60,607 nucleotides of DNA from Clostridia bacterium (lineage in GTDB: Bacteria; Bacillota; Clostridia; Oscillospirales; RGIG577): contig JAFWDJ010000015.1 of the NCBI GenBank assembly GCA_017513095.1, forward strand, positions 1 through 60,607, given 5' to 3'. Of the stretch, positions 34,861 to 44,600 are shown one piece after another. Position 1 is the first letter of the stretch; every line of letters starts with the position of its first letter. The translations under genes were made by a program, and so were the position numbers. The notes under the pieces are model-generated. The model did no database searches. It was not told where the DNA came from and saw only the letters and a program-made list of their open reading frames with translations.

Positions 34861-35640
34861 CTACTTATTCTTAAATTCCGGCGTTCTTCTCTCCAAAAAG
34901 GCGCGCATGCCTTCCTTCGCGTCGTCGGAGGAGTATGCGATGGCGAGGGCCGAAGCCTGCATCTGCGCGGCCGCCGCCTGACCCGTCGTTGCGTCGGAGA
35001 GCATTACCTGCTTTGCAAGGCCCATCGCGATGGGCGCGTTCTTTGAAAGAAGCTCGGCCTCCTCAAGCGCGCGTTCGAGCACCTTATCGGCGGGCGCGAG
35101 GTAATTTACAAGCCCGATGCGCTCCGCCTCGGCCGCATCAACGTTTCGGCCCGTGAGAAGTATCTCCTTCGCGCGGCCGAAGCCCACGAGACGCGAAAGC
35201 CGCTGCGTGCCGCCGTAGCCGGGGATTATGCCGACCTTCGTTTCGGGCAGGCCCATTATAGCCTTCTCGGACGCGATGCGGATATCGCACGCCATCGCAA
35301 GCTCAAGCCCGCCGCCGAAGGCGTAGCCGTTTAACGCGCAGATGTAGACCTTCTGCGAGTTCTCGATGGCGCGGCATACCTCAATGCCGAACGCGGAGCA
35401 TTCGCGCTCCTCGATTACGGAGAAGCTTAGAAGCATATTGAGGTCGGCTCCCGCGGCGAAGGCCTTTCCCGTCGCCGTGATTATTACCGCGCGAAGCTCG
35501 CGGTCGTCCTCAAGCTCGGAAACTATCGAGCCGAGCTCCGCCATGACCTCATTGGTTATCTGATTTCGCACCTCGGGGCGGCAGAACGTGATTATCGCGG
35601 TCCGCCCGCGCTTTTCAAGCGTCATGTATTCGTATGCCAT
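34861..35640 (-). CDS. Enoyl-CoA hydratase / crotonase
   Basis: A 259-residue crotonase-fold enzyme that hydrates trans-2-enoyl-CoA. The oxyanion-hole segment AFAAGADL and both catalytic glutamates, in GGGLELAMACDIR and LPETKVGIIPGYGGTQRL, are present, which supports true hydratase activity. ATG follows AAGGACG. It is last in a minus-strand operon with CoA-transferase subunits, so a role in short-chain fatty acid metabolism, such as crotonyl-CoA to 3-hydroxybutyryl-CoA, is likely. Confidence 0.92.
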   Translation of the reverse strand: MAYEYMTLEKRGRTAIITFCRPEVRNQITNEVMAELGSIVSELEDDRELRAVIITATGKAFAAGADLNMLLSFSVIEERECSAFGIEVCRAIENSQKVYICALNGYAFGGGLELAMACDIRIASEKAIMGLPETKVGIIPGYGGTQRLSRLVGFGRAKEILLTGRNVDAAEAERIGLVNYLAPADKVLERALEEAELLSKNAPIAMGLAKQVMLSDATTGQAAAAQMQASALAIAYSSDDAKEGMRAFLERRTPEFKNK

Positions 35641-35669
35641 TTTTTCGTCCTTCTTTCTATGATATTTTT

Positions 35670-36164
35670 TTAAATTTCAAGCTCCATTATATAGTCGTCC
35701 ATGTAAAAGCCGCCGCCGATGTCGGTCTTTACGCTGTCTATCGTCTTAAAGCCGAGCGTCGTATATACGTCCTTCGCGAAGTTGTACTTGTTGACCGTAA
35801 GATAAATCGCGCGAAGCCCCTTTTCGCGGCAGATGCCCGTATATTTTTCGATTGCCGCGCGCGATATCTTATTGCCGCGCGCCGACTTTTTAACGTAAAG
35901 CTTGCTTAAAAAGAGCCTGTCGCCGTGAACGGCTATGCCCGAGTAGCCCACGTATTCGCCGTCGAGCTTAAATAAATAATACGTGTAGCCCTCGCTTTCG
36001 CGCTGACGCTTCATCGCGTCGAACGACTGGAATTTATCGAGCATATATAAGACCTGCTCGCGGCCGATTATCGGCGTAAAATGCTCGTGCCATATCTCCT
36101 CGGCAAGCAAAGACACGATTTTAAGCTTTTCGTCGCTTGTAACTTCTTCTATTATCAGGTTCAT
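35670..36164 (-). CDS. GNAT family N-acetyltransferase
   Basis: A 164-residue acetyltransferase. The acetyl-CoA binding region is FLSKLYVKKSARGNKISRAA, and the late YTTLGFKTIDSV matches motif B of the family. The acceptor substrate is unknown. It lies between ctfB and the crotonase gene with short spacers, and AAGGGGG precedes the ATG. Acetylation of a metabolic enzyme or a small molecule is possible. Confidence 0.87.
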   Translation of the reverse strand: MNLIIEEVTSDEKLKIVSLLAEEIWHEHFTPIIGREQVLYMLDKFQSFDAMKRQRESEGYTYYLFKLDGEYVGYSGIAVHGDRLFLSKLYVKKSARGNKISRAAIEKYTGICREKGLRAIYLTVNKYNFAKDVYTTLGFKTIDSVKTDIGGGFYMDDYIMELEI

Positions 36165-36179
36165 TTTAAGTGTTCCCCC

Positions 36180-36836
36180 TTACATGAGCTCCATCGTTTT
36201 AAGGTCGGGCGAAACCTTAAACGGCACCTCGGTTGCGGCGCGCACCTCGTCCACCGTAACGCCGGGCGCAAGCTCCGTAAGCGTGAGCCCCTTTTCGTGA
36301 TCGACCTCGATGACGCAAAGCTCGGTGATTATCATATCGACCTCGCGCGCCGCCGTGAGGGGGAGCGTGCATTTCTTTAAAATTTTCGGCTTTCCCTTTA
36401 CGGTGTGCTCCATAGCGACTATTATGCGCTTCGCGCCGACTACAAGGTCCATCGCGCCGCCCATGCCGTTTACGCTCTTTTTGGGGATCATCCAGTTCGC
36501 GATGCTTCCGAACTCGTCCACCTCGAGCGCGCCCAAAACGGCGGTCTTTACCCTGCCCGAGCGTATCACGGCGAACGACATGGTGTTGTCGAACACCGAC
36601 GCGCCGGGTATCGCCGTGATGAGCGCGCCGCCCGCGTTCGTGTACGTGTCGTCCGTGCTGCCCGGCTCGCGCGCGGGGCCGATGCCGAGCATCCCGTTTT
36701 CCGACTGGAATATTACCGTCACGCCCTCGGGCACGTAATTTGCCGCAAGCGTGGGGGTGCCTATGCCTAAGTTTACGACGTCGCCGTTTTTAAGCTCCTT
36801 TGCGACGCGTCTTGCTATTATTTCTTTTTTATCCAT
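36180..36836 (-). CDS. ctfB: 3-oxoacid/butyrate-acetoacetate CoA-transferase subunit B
   Basis: A 218-residue class I CoA-transferase subunit. The catalytic glutamate lies in SENGMLG (near residue 46), preceded by VNLGIGTPTL and followed by NAGGALITAIPGASVFD. It moves CoA between acyl donors such as acetoacetyl-CoA and acetate or butyrate. ATG at 36836 is preferred over GTG at 36845 because GAGGTGAG stands just ahead. It is 16 bp after ctfA. Confidence 0.92.
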   Translation of the reverse strand: MDKKEIIARRVAKELKNGDVVNLGIGTPTLAANYVPEGVTVIFQSENGMLGIGPAREPGSTDDTYTNAGGALITAIPGASVFDNTMSFAVIRSGRVKTAVLGALEVDEFGSIANWMIPKKSVNGMGGAMDLVVGAKRIIVAMEHTVKGKPKILKKCTLPLTAAREVDMIITELCVIEVDHEKGLTLTELAPGVTVDEVRAATEVPFKVSPDLKTMELM

Positions 36837-36852
36837 TTCGCTCACCTCGTTT

Positions 36853-37503
36853 TTATACCTTTACAACAGCGTCTACGAATATCCCGGGCACGACGACGTC
36901 GTCGGGCGATATCTCGCCGGCTTTTACGACGTGCTCCGCCTCGGCTATGACGAAATCGGCCGAATACGGCATTACGGCGTTGAAATTGCGCTTCGTGCCG
37001 CGGAATACGAGGTTGCCCATCTCGTCCGCCATATACGCGTGGACTATCGCAAAGTCGGCGCGTATCGGAAGCTCCAAAAGATAGTCGCGCCCGTCGATGT
37101 TGATCTTCTGCTTTCCCTCCTCAACGAGCGTGCCCACGCCCACGGCCGTGAGTATGCCGCCGAGTCCCGTGCCGCCCGCGCGGATGCGCTCCGTAAGCGT
37201 GCCCATGGGAAGAAGCGTCACGCTTTTCGGGTCCTTTAGTATCATTTGTATGCTCACGGGGTTAAAGCGGATGTACGAGGCTATTACCTTTGAGACCTGC
37301 CCCTGCGTAAATACGCGGTAAAGCTCGCTTTTTTCGGTGCCCGTGCACATCGAAATTATCGTAAGATCGCGCGCCCCAATGTCGGCAAGCTTCCGTTCGA
37401 GCGTGTCGGGACGTCCCGAATCAAGAAAGCCGCCTACCATAATTGAAGAGCCGTCGCGTATGTCCTTCATCGCTTCGTCAAGCGTTGTCACTTTATTTAT
37501 CAT
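36853..37503 (-). CDS. ctfA: 3-oxoacid/butyrate-acetoacetate CoA-transferase subunit A
   Basis: A 216-residue partner of subunit B. The motif IMVGGFLDSGRPDTL near residue 21, the GTGLGGILTAVGVGT segment and AIVHAYMADEMGNL are typical. ATG at 37503 follows AGGAGG. It heads the operon ctfA-ctfB-GNAT-crotonase behind a consensus promoter and is divergent from the pyr leader. Confidence 0.92.
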   Translation of the reverse strand: MINKVTTLDEAMKDIRDGSSIMVGGFLDSGRPDTLERKLADIGARDLTIISMCTGTEKSELYRVFTQGQVSKVIASYIRFNPVSIQMILKDPKSVTLLPMGTLTERIRAGGTGLGGILTAVGVGTLVEEGKQKINIDGRDYLLELPIRADFAIVHAYMADEMGNLVFRGTKRNFNAVMPYSADFVIAEAEHVVKAGEISPDDVVVPGIFVDAVVKV

Positions 37504-37559
37504 TTATTTAAGACCTCCTGTCTTTGATGATTCACGTTAAATATGGTAATGCGCTTATA

Positions 37560-37588
37560 ATTATACAGAAGTCACGCGGCGTTTTCAA
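37560..37588 (-). promoter_or_regulatory. Sigma-A promoter of the ctfA operon
   Basis: On the minus strand TTGAAA (37583-37588), 17-bp spacer, TATAAT (37560-37565). Confidence 0.8.
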
Positions 37589-37615
37589 TTATTATAATTA
37601 TTTTTTTAAAATCGC

Positions 37616-37644
37616 TTTACTTTAAATCGAATTGGGTGTATCAT
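37616..37644 (+). promoter_or_regulatory. Promoter of the pyr operon
   Basis: TTTACT (37616-37621), 17-bp spacer, TATCAT (37639-37644), followed by the PyrR-type leader. The -35 box is weak. Confidence 0.55.
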
Positions 37645-37649
37645 TAAAA

Positions 37650-37762
37650 AAAATCTTTAAATCGGTCCCGTGAGGCCGATAAGGTTGTTATACAAACGCT
37701 TCTGTGCGTATCTCTGCGGATGTTTAACCCCCTTGTTCCTTGCGGACGAGGGGTATTTTTTT
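37650..37762 (+). promoter_or_regulatory. PyrR-type attenuator leader of the pyr operon
   Basis: A stem-loop ATCGG-TCCCGTGAGG-CCGAT (37661-37680) presents the UCC-G-GAGG loop known to bind PyrR as anti-antiterminator. About 50 bases later a terminator runs from 37727 to 37762: ACCCCCTTGTTCC pairs with GGACGAGGGGT with a single-base bulge and is followed by seven T. By analogy with Bacillus, PyrR-UMP binding would favour termination. The competing antiterminator was not resolved by eye. Confidence 0.85.
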
Positions 37763-37779
37763 ATGCGGGAGGCGAGGGT

Positions 37780-38307
37780 ATGGACGCGAAAGTACTTATG
37801 GACGCGCAGGCGATAGACCGCGCCGTAACAAGAATTTCATATCAGATAATAGAGAAGAACCGCGGCGCCGACGGCCTTTGTCTTATAGGAATTTACAGCG
37901 GAGGCGTGGCGCTGGCGCGGATGCTGGCCGAAAAGATATCAAAAAGCGAGAACGCGCAGGTGATGGTGGGCACGATTGACACCGCGATGTACCGCGACGA
38001 TATGCGCGGGCGCGACGTGCCGAAATCGACAAATACCGACATCACCTTCGACATCGACGACAAGACCGTGATTTTAGTTGACGACGTGCTTTCTACGGGG
38101 CGCACCGTGCGCGCGGCCATCGACGCGGTGATGCATATAGGGCGGCCGCGCCTTACGCAGCTTGCCGCGCTTATCGACAGAGGGCACCGCGAGCTTCCGA
38201 TACGCGCCGATTTTGTCGGCAAGAACGTGCCCACGTCGGCGTCGGAGGATATTAGGGTATATCTTTCGAAGGCGGGCGAGGAAAACAGAGTGGAGCTTAA
38301 ATCATGA
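37780..38307 (+). CDS. pyrR: Bifunctional pyr operon regulator / uracil phosphoribosyltransferase PyrR
   Basis: A 175-residue RNA-binding attenuation regulator with residual uracil phosphoribosyltransferase activity. The PRPP-binding loop VILVDDVLSTGRTVRAA is near residue 95, and the basic RDDMRGRDVP loop is typical. ATG at 37780 follows GGGAGG. It lies directly behind its own target leader, so it is autoregulated, and begins the pyrR-pyrC-pyrF-carA-carB operon. Confidence 0.96.
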   Translation: MDAKVLMDAQAIDRAVTRISYQIIEKNRGADGLCLIGIYSGGVALARMLAEKISKSENAQVMVGTIDTAMYRDDMRGRDVPKSTNTDITFDIDDKTVILVDDVLSTGRTVRAAIDAVMHIGRPRLTQLAALIDRGHRELPIRADFVGKNVPTSASEDIRVYLSKAGEENRVELKS

Positions 38308-38326
38308 ACGCGAAGGAGGGCTTTGT

Positions 38327-39601
38327 TTGACGATACTCATAAAAAAAGCGCGGGTCATAGACCCCACACAGAAGCTTGACAAGATCTCCGACATACTCAT
38401 AGAGGACGGAAGGATAAAGAAGCTTGCGACAGGGATAAACGAAAGGGCCGATAAGGTGATAGACGCGACCGACTGCATAGCGGCGCCCGGCTTTATCGAT
38501 ATGCACGTTCATCTTAGGGATCCCGGATTTGAGTATAAAGAGGACATAATCTCGGGCACTCAGGCGGCGCTTCGCGGCGGCTTTACCTCGGTCGTATGCA
38601 TGGCCAATACGAAGCCCGTTATAGATACGCCCGAGCTTGTAAGGTATATAAAGGAGAAGGCCGAGGGCACGCACGTAAACGTATATCCCGCGGCTGCGAT
38701 GACGAAGGGGCTTTTAGGCGCGGAGCCGACCGATATAAAGGCCTTGAAGGCCGCGGGCGCTATCGCCGTGTCGGACGACGGCCGCCCCGTTGAGAACGCA
38801 AAGCTCATGCTCGACGTCATTCGCACGGCCGACGCTTATCATATGCTGCCGATATCGCACAGCGAGGACTTAAATCTCGTGGACGGCGGCGTTATAAACG
38901 AGGGCGCGGTGTCATACGAGTTCGGCCTTCGCGGTATGTCCCGCATGGCGGAGTATATGGCGATCATGCGCGACGTTATGCTTTCGCTGCCGAAGAGGAA
39001 CCGCATACATATAGCGCACGTAAGCTGCAAGGAGTCGGTCGACGCGATACGCTGGGGCAAGAGACTTAATCCCAACATAACGAGCGAGACCGCGCCGCAC
39101 TACGTTTCGCTTACGGAGCGCTCCGTAATGGGACTCGGCGTGAACGCGAAGATGAATCCGCCGCTTCGCACCGAGGAGGACGTGGACGCGGTAATAGAGG
39201 GACTGCGCGACGGCACGATAGACGTTATCGCAACGGATCACGCGCCGCATTCCGCGGAGGACAAGGGCACGATAGAGAAGGGCGCGTTCGGCATTGTGGG
39301 CCTTGAGACGGCGCTTGCCGTAAGCTATACGTATCTCGTCGCGGCGGGCAAGATGAGCATAAGAAAGCTCATCCGCCTTATGAGCACGAATCCGGCGGCC
39401 ATATTGGGCGTAGAGGGCGGAAGCCTTATAACGGGCAGCCGCGCCGACGTCGTTATCTTCGATACGGAGGAGTTCAGGGTAAACAAGTCGGATTTCGCCT
39501 CGAAGTCGAAAAATACGCCGTTCGACGGCATGACGCTTCGCGGCCGCGTGCTCTGCACCATATCGAACGGCGAGCTCGTATACAAGAGCGATTTTATATA
39601 A
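38327..39601 (+). CDS. pyrC: Dihydroorotase
   Basis: A 424-residue class I dihydroorotase that cyclises carbamoyl-aspartate. Metal ligands lie in DMHVHLRDPGFEYKEDI (near residue 58), ISHSED, RIHIAHVS and VIATDHAPHS. The ANTKPV motif is conserved. TTG at 38327 follows GAAGGAGGG; the in-frame extension back into pyrR is not credible. Confidence 0.95.
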   Translation: MTILIKKARVIDPTQKLDKISDILIEDGRIKKLATGINERADKVIDATDCIAAPGFIDMHVHLRDPGFEYKEDIISGTQAALRGGFTSVVCMANTKPVIDTPELVRYIKEKAEGTHVNVYPAAAMTKGLLGAEPTDIKALKAAGAIAVSDDGRPVENAKLMLDVIRTADAYHMLPISHSEDLNLVDGGVINEGAVSYEFGLRGMSRMAEYMAIMRDVMLSLPKRNRIHIAHVSCKESVDAIRWGKRLNPNITSETAPHYVSLTERSVMGLGVNAKMNPPLRTEEDVDAVIEGLRDGTIDVIATDHAPHSAEDKGTIEKGAFGIVGLETALAVSYTYLVAAGKMSIRKLIRLMSTNPAAILGVEGGSLITGSRADVVIFDTEEFRVNKSDFASKSKNTPFDGMTLRGRVLCTISNGELVYKSDFI

Positions 39602-39637
39602 GGACCCGAAAAAAGCTATATGAAAATGGGAGGCAAT

Positions 39638-40552
39638 ATGTCTGTTGATATTCTGATAAAAAAGATAAAGGAGAAGAATAATCCCACGGTTGCGGGACTC
39701 GATCCGCTTCTGTCATACGTGCCGGAGCATATAATAAACGAATGCTTCGAGGAGCACGGGAAGAACCTTTCGGGCGCGGCGGCGGCGATATACAAATTCA
39801 ACGCCGCGCTTATCGACGAGCTTTCCGACGTGGTGGCGGCTGTAAAGCTTCAGTCGGCGTACTATGAGCTTTACGGCTGGCGCGGAGTCCGCGTGCTTGA
39901 CGAAACGATACGCTACGCCAAAGAAAAGGGGCTTTACGTCATAGCCGACGTAAAGAGAAACGACATAGGCTCGACCGCGAAGGCATACGCGGGCGCGTAC
40001 CTTTCGGGCGCGGACGTAGGCGGCGAGGTCACGCCCGCCTTCGACGCGGATTCTGTAACGGTAAACGGTTACCTCGGCACCGACGGAATTGCGCCCTTCG
40101 TTGAGGCCTGCCGCGAGCATAAAAAGAGCATCTTCGTGCTCGTAAAGACGTCGAATCCCTCGTCGGGCGAGCTTCAGGACAAAAAGATAGGCGGCGACGC
40201 CGTATACGAGGTCATGGCCGACATGGTAAACGGCTGGGGAGAAGGGCTTATCGGAGAGAGCGGCTATTCCTCTGTCGGCGCGGTTGTCGGCGCGACTTAT
40301 CCCGAGATGCAGAAGATTTTAAGAGCGCGCATGCCGCGGGCGTACTTCCTCGTACCGGGCTACGGCGCGCAGGGCGCGGGTGCGGCCGATATAGTGAACG
40401 CTTTCAATAAGGACGGGCTCGGCGCGGTGATAAATTCGTCGCGCGCGATAATGTGCGCCTACAAAAAGACGGGCGACGCCGCAAACTTCGCGAAGGCGGC
40501 GCGCGCGGAGGCAGAACGAATGAGAGACGAAATAACGGCGGCGATAGGCTGA
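39638..40552 (+). CDS. pyrF: Orotidine-5'-phosphate decarboxylase, type 2
   Basis: A 304-residue decarboxylase giving UMP, of the longer type 2 subfamily. The catalytic Asp-Lys-Asp cluster lies in VIADVKRNDIGSTAKAY, and the C-terminal phosphate-binding PGYGAQG and NSSRAIM segments are present. ATG at 39638 follows GGGAGGCAAT. Confidence 0.95.
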   Translation: MSVDILIKKIKEKNNPTVAGLDPLLSYVPEHIINECFEEHGKNLSGAAAAIYKFNAALIDELSDVVAAVKLQSAYYELYGWRGVRVLDETIRYAKEKGLYVIADVKRNDIGSTAKAYAGAYLSGADVGGEVTPAFDADSVTVNGYLGTDGIAPFVEACREHKKSIFVLVKTSNPSSGELQDKKIGGDAVYEVMADMVNGWGEGLIGESGYSSVGAVVGATYPEMQKILRARMPRAYFLVPGYGAQGAGAADIVNAFNKDGLGAVINSSRAIMCAYKKTGDAANFAKAARAEAERMRDEITAAIG

Positions 40553-40603
40553 AACGAGCCCGCCGGTGATCCATTATAAAAGATACAAAGGAGTGTAAAC
40601 AGT

Positions 40604-41677
40604 ATGCAGGCAGTTTTAGTGCTTGAAAGCGGGGAAAAGTTCTTCGGCCGTTCGTTCGGAGCCGAGTCAAACGCGGCGGGCGAGCTTGTGTTCTATTCCG
40701 CTATGGCAGGTTATCAGGAGGTTTTGTGCGACCCCGCGCATCAGAATAAGCTTGTGATAATGACGTACCCCATAATCGGAAGCTACGGCATAAACGAGCT
40801 TGACGGCATGGATTTTCAGGCTACGGCCCTTATCGTAAAGGAATATATGGATGATCCGAGCAACTTCCGTTCGGAGGGCACGCTCTCGGATCTCTTGAAA
40901 GAGAAGGGCATCGTGGGCATATCGGGCATAGATACGCGCGCGCTCGTAAAGAGACTCCGCGGCGGCGACCGCATCCGCGCGGCCGTACTCGCCACGGACG
41001 AAAAGATAGATTACGAGGACGTGGGCTTCGTGCTCGAATGTACGCCGCTCGATTTCGGCGTGCTGGGCGTTACGGGAATGTATCCCGAGACTTATCGGCC
41101 CGATGGCGAGACGAAATACCGCATCGCGCTTTACGATTTCGGCACGAAAAAGAGCGTGATTAACGCCTTCACGAAGGCGGGCGCCGAGGTGACCGTTTTC
41201 CCGCCGAGAAGCGACGTTTCCTATATCGCGGACATGAACTTCGACGCGCTTATAATCGCGGGTGCGGGCGGCGAGCTTGACGAGAACATAAAGAAGTACA
41301 CCGAAAGAGTAAAGACGCTTCTTGATATGGGCCTTCCCACGCTCGGCATAGATATGGGACATCTCATGACAGCGAGCGCGCTCGGCGGAAAGATAATAAA
41401 GATGCAAAAGCCGCACAGAAGCGCGTCCTGCACCGTGCGCGATATGGAAATAGGCCGCGTTTATCCCACGCAGCAGAGCCACATCTTCGCGGTAAGCCCC
41501 GACGCGCTGCCCGAGGGCGCGCGCGTCTCGTTCATCTGTCAGAACGACGGCACCGTGGAGGGACTCTGCTACCCCGATAAGAATATAAAGACCGTGCAGT
41601 TCTATCCCGACGAATATCCGAAGGAATACGGCACCGGTTACGTTTACAGCGAGTTTTTAGACGCGCTCAAAGGTTAG
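40604..41677 (+). CDS. carA: Carbamoyl-phosphate synthase small subunit with a degenerate glutaminase site
   Basis: A 357-residue homologue of CarA, which normally hydrolyses glutamine and feeds ammonia to CarB. The N-terminal domain (about 1-165) is intact, with GYQEVL and VGISGIDTRALVKRLR. In the class I amidotransferase domain the nucleophile elbow reads LGIDMGHLM where the family has GICLGHQ, so the catalytic Cys is Asp250. The C-terminal motif reads VQFYPDE instead of VQFHPE, giving Tyr334 and Asp336 for the catalytic His and Glu. The spacings 84 and 86 equal those of E. coli Cys269-His353-Glu355. The GPGDP loop is also lost (IAGAGGELDEN). It follows AAGGAG and lies 12 bp before carB. 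It probably acts structurally or in ammonia-dependent synthesis. Confidence 0.9.
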   Translation: MQAVLVLESGEKFFGRSFGAESNAAGELVFYSAMAGYQEVLCDPAHQNKLVIMTYPIIGSYGINELDGMDFQATALIVKEYMDDPSNFRSEGTLSDLLKEKGIVGISGIDTRALVKRLRGGDRIRAAVLATDEKIDYEDVGFVLECTPLDFGVLGVTGMYPETYRPDGETKYRIALYDFGTKKSVINAFTKAGAEVTVFPPRSDVSYIADMNFDALIIAGAGGELDENIKKYTERVKTLLDMGLPTLGIDMGHLMTASALGGKIIKMQKPHRSASCTVRDMEIGRVYPTQQSHIFAVSPDALPEGARVSFICQNDGTVEGLCYPDKNIKTVQFYPDEYPKEYGTGYVYSEFLDALKG

Positions 41678-41689
41678 GAGGAAAGAGAA

Positions 41690-44600
41690 ATGCCACTTCG
41701 TAAGGAACTTAAAAAGGTGCTTGTTATCGGCTCCGGCCCGATAATCATAGGCCAGGCGGCGGAATTCGACTATGCCGGCACTCAGGCGTGCAAGGCATTA
41801 AAAGAGGACGGCATCTGCGTTGTCTTGGTAAATTCCAATCCGGCTACGATAATGACGGACAAGCACATGGCGGACAAAATTTACCTTGAGCCGCTCAATA
41901 TAGACGTTTTAAAGCGCATAATCGAAATAGAGCGCCCCGACGCCGTGCTTTCGAACTTAGGAGGCCAGATGGGACTTAACTTAAGCATTGAGCTTGCCGA
42001 AAGCGGATTTTTAGACAAGTTCGGCGTAAAGCTTCTCGGCGCCAAGGTCGACACGATAAGAAAGGCGGAGGACCGCCAGGCGTTCAAGGATACGATGGAG
42101 GAGATAGGCGAGCCGTGCATCGCGTCGAAGGTCGTAACGACCATAGAGGACGCGGTCGACTTCGCGCGCGAGATTGATTATCCCGTTATCGTGCGCCCCG
42201 CGTATACGATGGGCGGCACGGGCGGAGGACGTGCGAACGACGAAGCGCAGCTTCGCGAGATATCCGAGGTGGGCATCCGTTCGAGCCGCGTAGGTCAGAT
42301 ACTCATAGAAAAGTGCGTGGCGGGCTGGAAGGAGATCGAGTACGAGGTAATGCGCGACAGCGCGGGAAACGCCATCTCCATATGCAACATGGAGAACGTG
42401 GACCCCGTAGGTGTGCATACGGGCGACAGCATCGTAGTCGCTCCCACTCAGACGCTTTCCGCAGTGGAATGCGCGCGCCTTCGCGCGTCGGCTCTTAAAA
42501 TAGTCTGCGCGCTCGGCGTTGAGGGTGGCTGCAACGTGCAGTTCGCCGTAAATCCCGACAGCTTCGATTACGCCGTAATCGAGGTAAATCCGCGCGTATC
42601 GCGTTCGAGCGCGCTCGCGTCGAAGGCGACGGGCTATCCCATCGCGCGCGTAGCGTCGAAGATAGCGATAGGCTATAACCTTGACGAAATAAAGAACTCC
42701 GTAACGGGTACGACGTTCGCGTCGAGCGAGCCTTCGATAGACTACATCGTTTTGAAATTCCCCAAGTGGCCGTTCGACAAATTCGTATACGGCGACAGAA
42801 CGCTCGGCACGCAGATGAAGGCGACGGGCGAGGTAATGTGCATATCCGACAGCTTCGAATCGGCGCTTATGAAGGCCGTTCGCTGCATAGAATTAAAGCT
42901 CGACCGCATGTATATGCCGCGCATAGAGGCATTAGAGCTCGACGAGATAATTGCCGGCATCAAAAAGTGCGACGACGAGCGCATCTTCTACATCTGCGCG
43001 GCATTAAGACGCGGCGTGCGCATCGACGAGATATTCGAGATGACGAAGATTGACCGCTGGTTCTTATATAAGCTCAGCGTGCTCATAAATACCGAGCTTA
43101 TGCTCGAGGAGGAGCTTTTAACGCCCGCCGTTTACCGCGAGGCAAAGAAGATGGGCTTTTTAGACAGCACGATAGAGGAGCTGTCGGGCGAAAAGATAAA
43201 GGAGCCCATAAAGCCCGTATATAAGATGGTCGACACGTGCGCGGGCGAGATAGAGGCGAAAACGCCGTACTATTACTCCACCTACGACGAGGACAACGAG
43301 GCGCGCCCCTCCGATAAGAAAAAGGTGCTCGTTTTCGGCTCCGGCCCGATAAGAATAGGCCAGGGCATAGAGTTCGACTACTGCTCCGTTCACTGCGTAT
43401 GGGCGCTTAAAAATCTGGGATACGAAACGATAATCGCGAACAACAATCCCGAGACCGTATCGACCGACTTTGACACCTCCGACAGGCTCTATTTCGAGCC
43501 GCTCACGCGCGAGGACGTTATAAACATAATCGAGACGGAGAAGCCCGACGGCGCCATAGTACAGTTCGGCGGCCAGACGGCGATAAACCTCGTATCGCAC
43601 ATACAGGACACGGGCATAAAGATTCTCGGCACACAGCCCGACATGATAGACGCGGCCGAGGACAGAGAGATATTCGACGGCGTGCTTGAAAGATGCGGCA
43701 TACCGAGACCGAAGAGCGCAAGCGTATATAAGCTCGACGAGGCGCTTGCGGCCGCAAACGAGATAGGCTATCCCGTGCTCGTTCGTCCCTCGTACGTTTT
43801 GGGCGGCAAGGGCATGGTTATAGCCTATAACGACGACGACGTAAAGGAGTTCATGGGCATAATAAACCGCGAGGTACAGGAGCATCCGATACTCATCGAC
43901 AAGTACATGATGGGCAAGGAGGTCGAGGTCGACGCGATAAGCGACGGCGAGGACATCCTCATCCCCGGCATAATGGAGCATCTCGAACGCGCGGGCGTTC
44001 ACTCGGGCGACTCCATATCGGTATATCCGGCGTACAGCCTCTCCGACGAGACGAAGAAGACGATAGTTGAATATACCGCGAAGCTTGCGAAGGAGCTCAA
44101 GGTAGTCGGCCTTATAAACATCCAGTACGTCGTATACGACGGCGAGGTATACGTAATCGAGGTAAACCCGCGCTCGTCGCGCACGGTGCCCTACATCTCG
44201 AAGGTAACTAACGTTCCGATGATAGAGCTTGCAACGCGCTGCATCCTGGGCGAGCCGCTTAAGAGCCTCGGATTCGGCACGGGCATATACAAGGAGAGCG
44301 ACTACGTTGCCGTAAAGGTGCCGGTCTTCTCGTTTGAAAAGCTCCACGACGTTGATACGCAGCTCGGCCCCGAGATGAAGTCGACGGGCGAGGTTCTGGG
44401 CCTTGCGCGCACCTTCGACGAGGCGCTTTTAAAGGGCCTTACCGCAAGCGGATATAAGCTTAACAGAAGCGGCGGCGTTCTCTTCTCGATAAGGGATCAG
44501 GACAAGCCCGAGCTTCCCGAGCTTGCGCGCAAATTCGTTGATATGGGCTTCTCCATTTACGGCACGGGCGGTACGGCAAGATACCTTCGTCAGAACGGCA

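Noticed and set aside
43160-44347. Open frame of 395 codons on the minus strand inside carB
   Set aside because: It is the antisense of an intact, highly conserved carB; composition is rich in Tyr, Arg and Val as expected from reverse reading, and no ribosome site is present.
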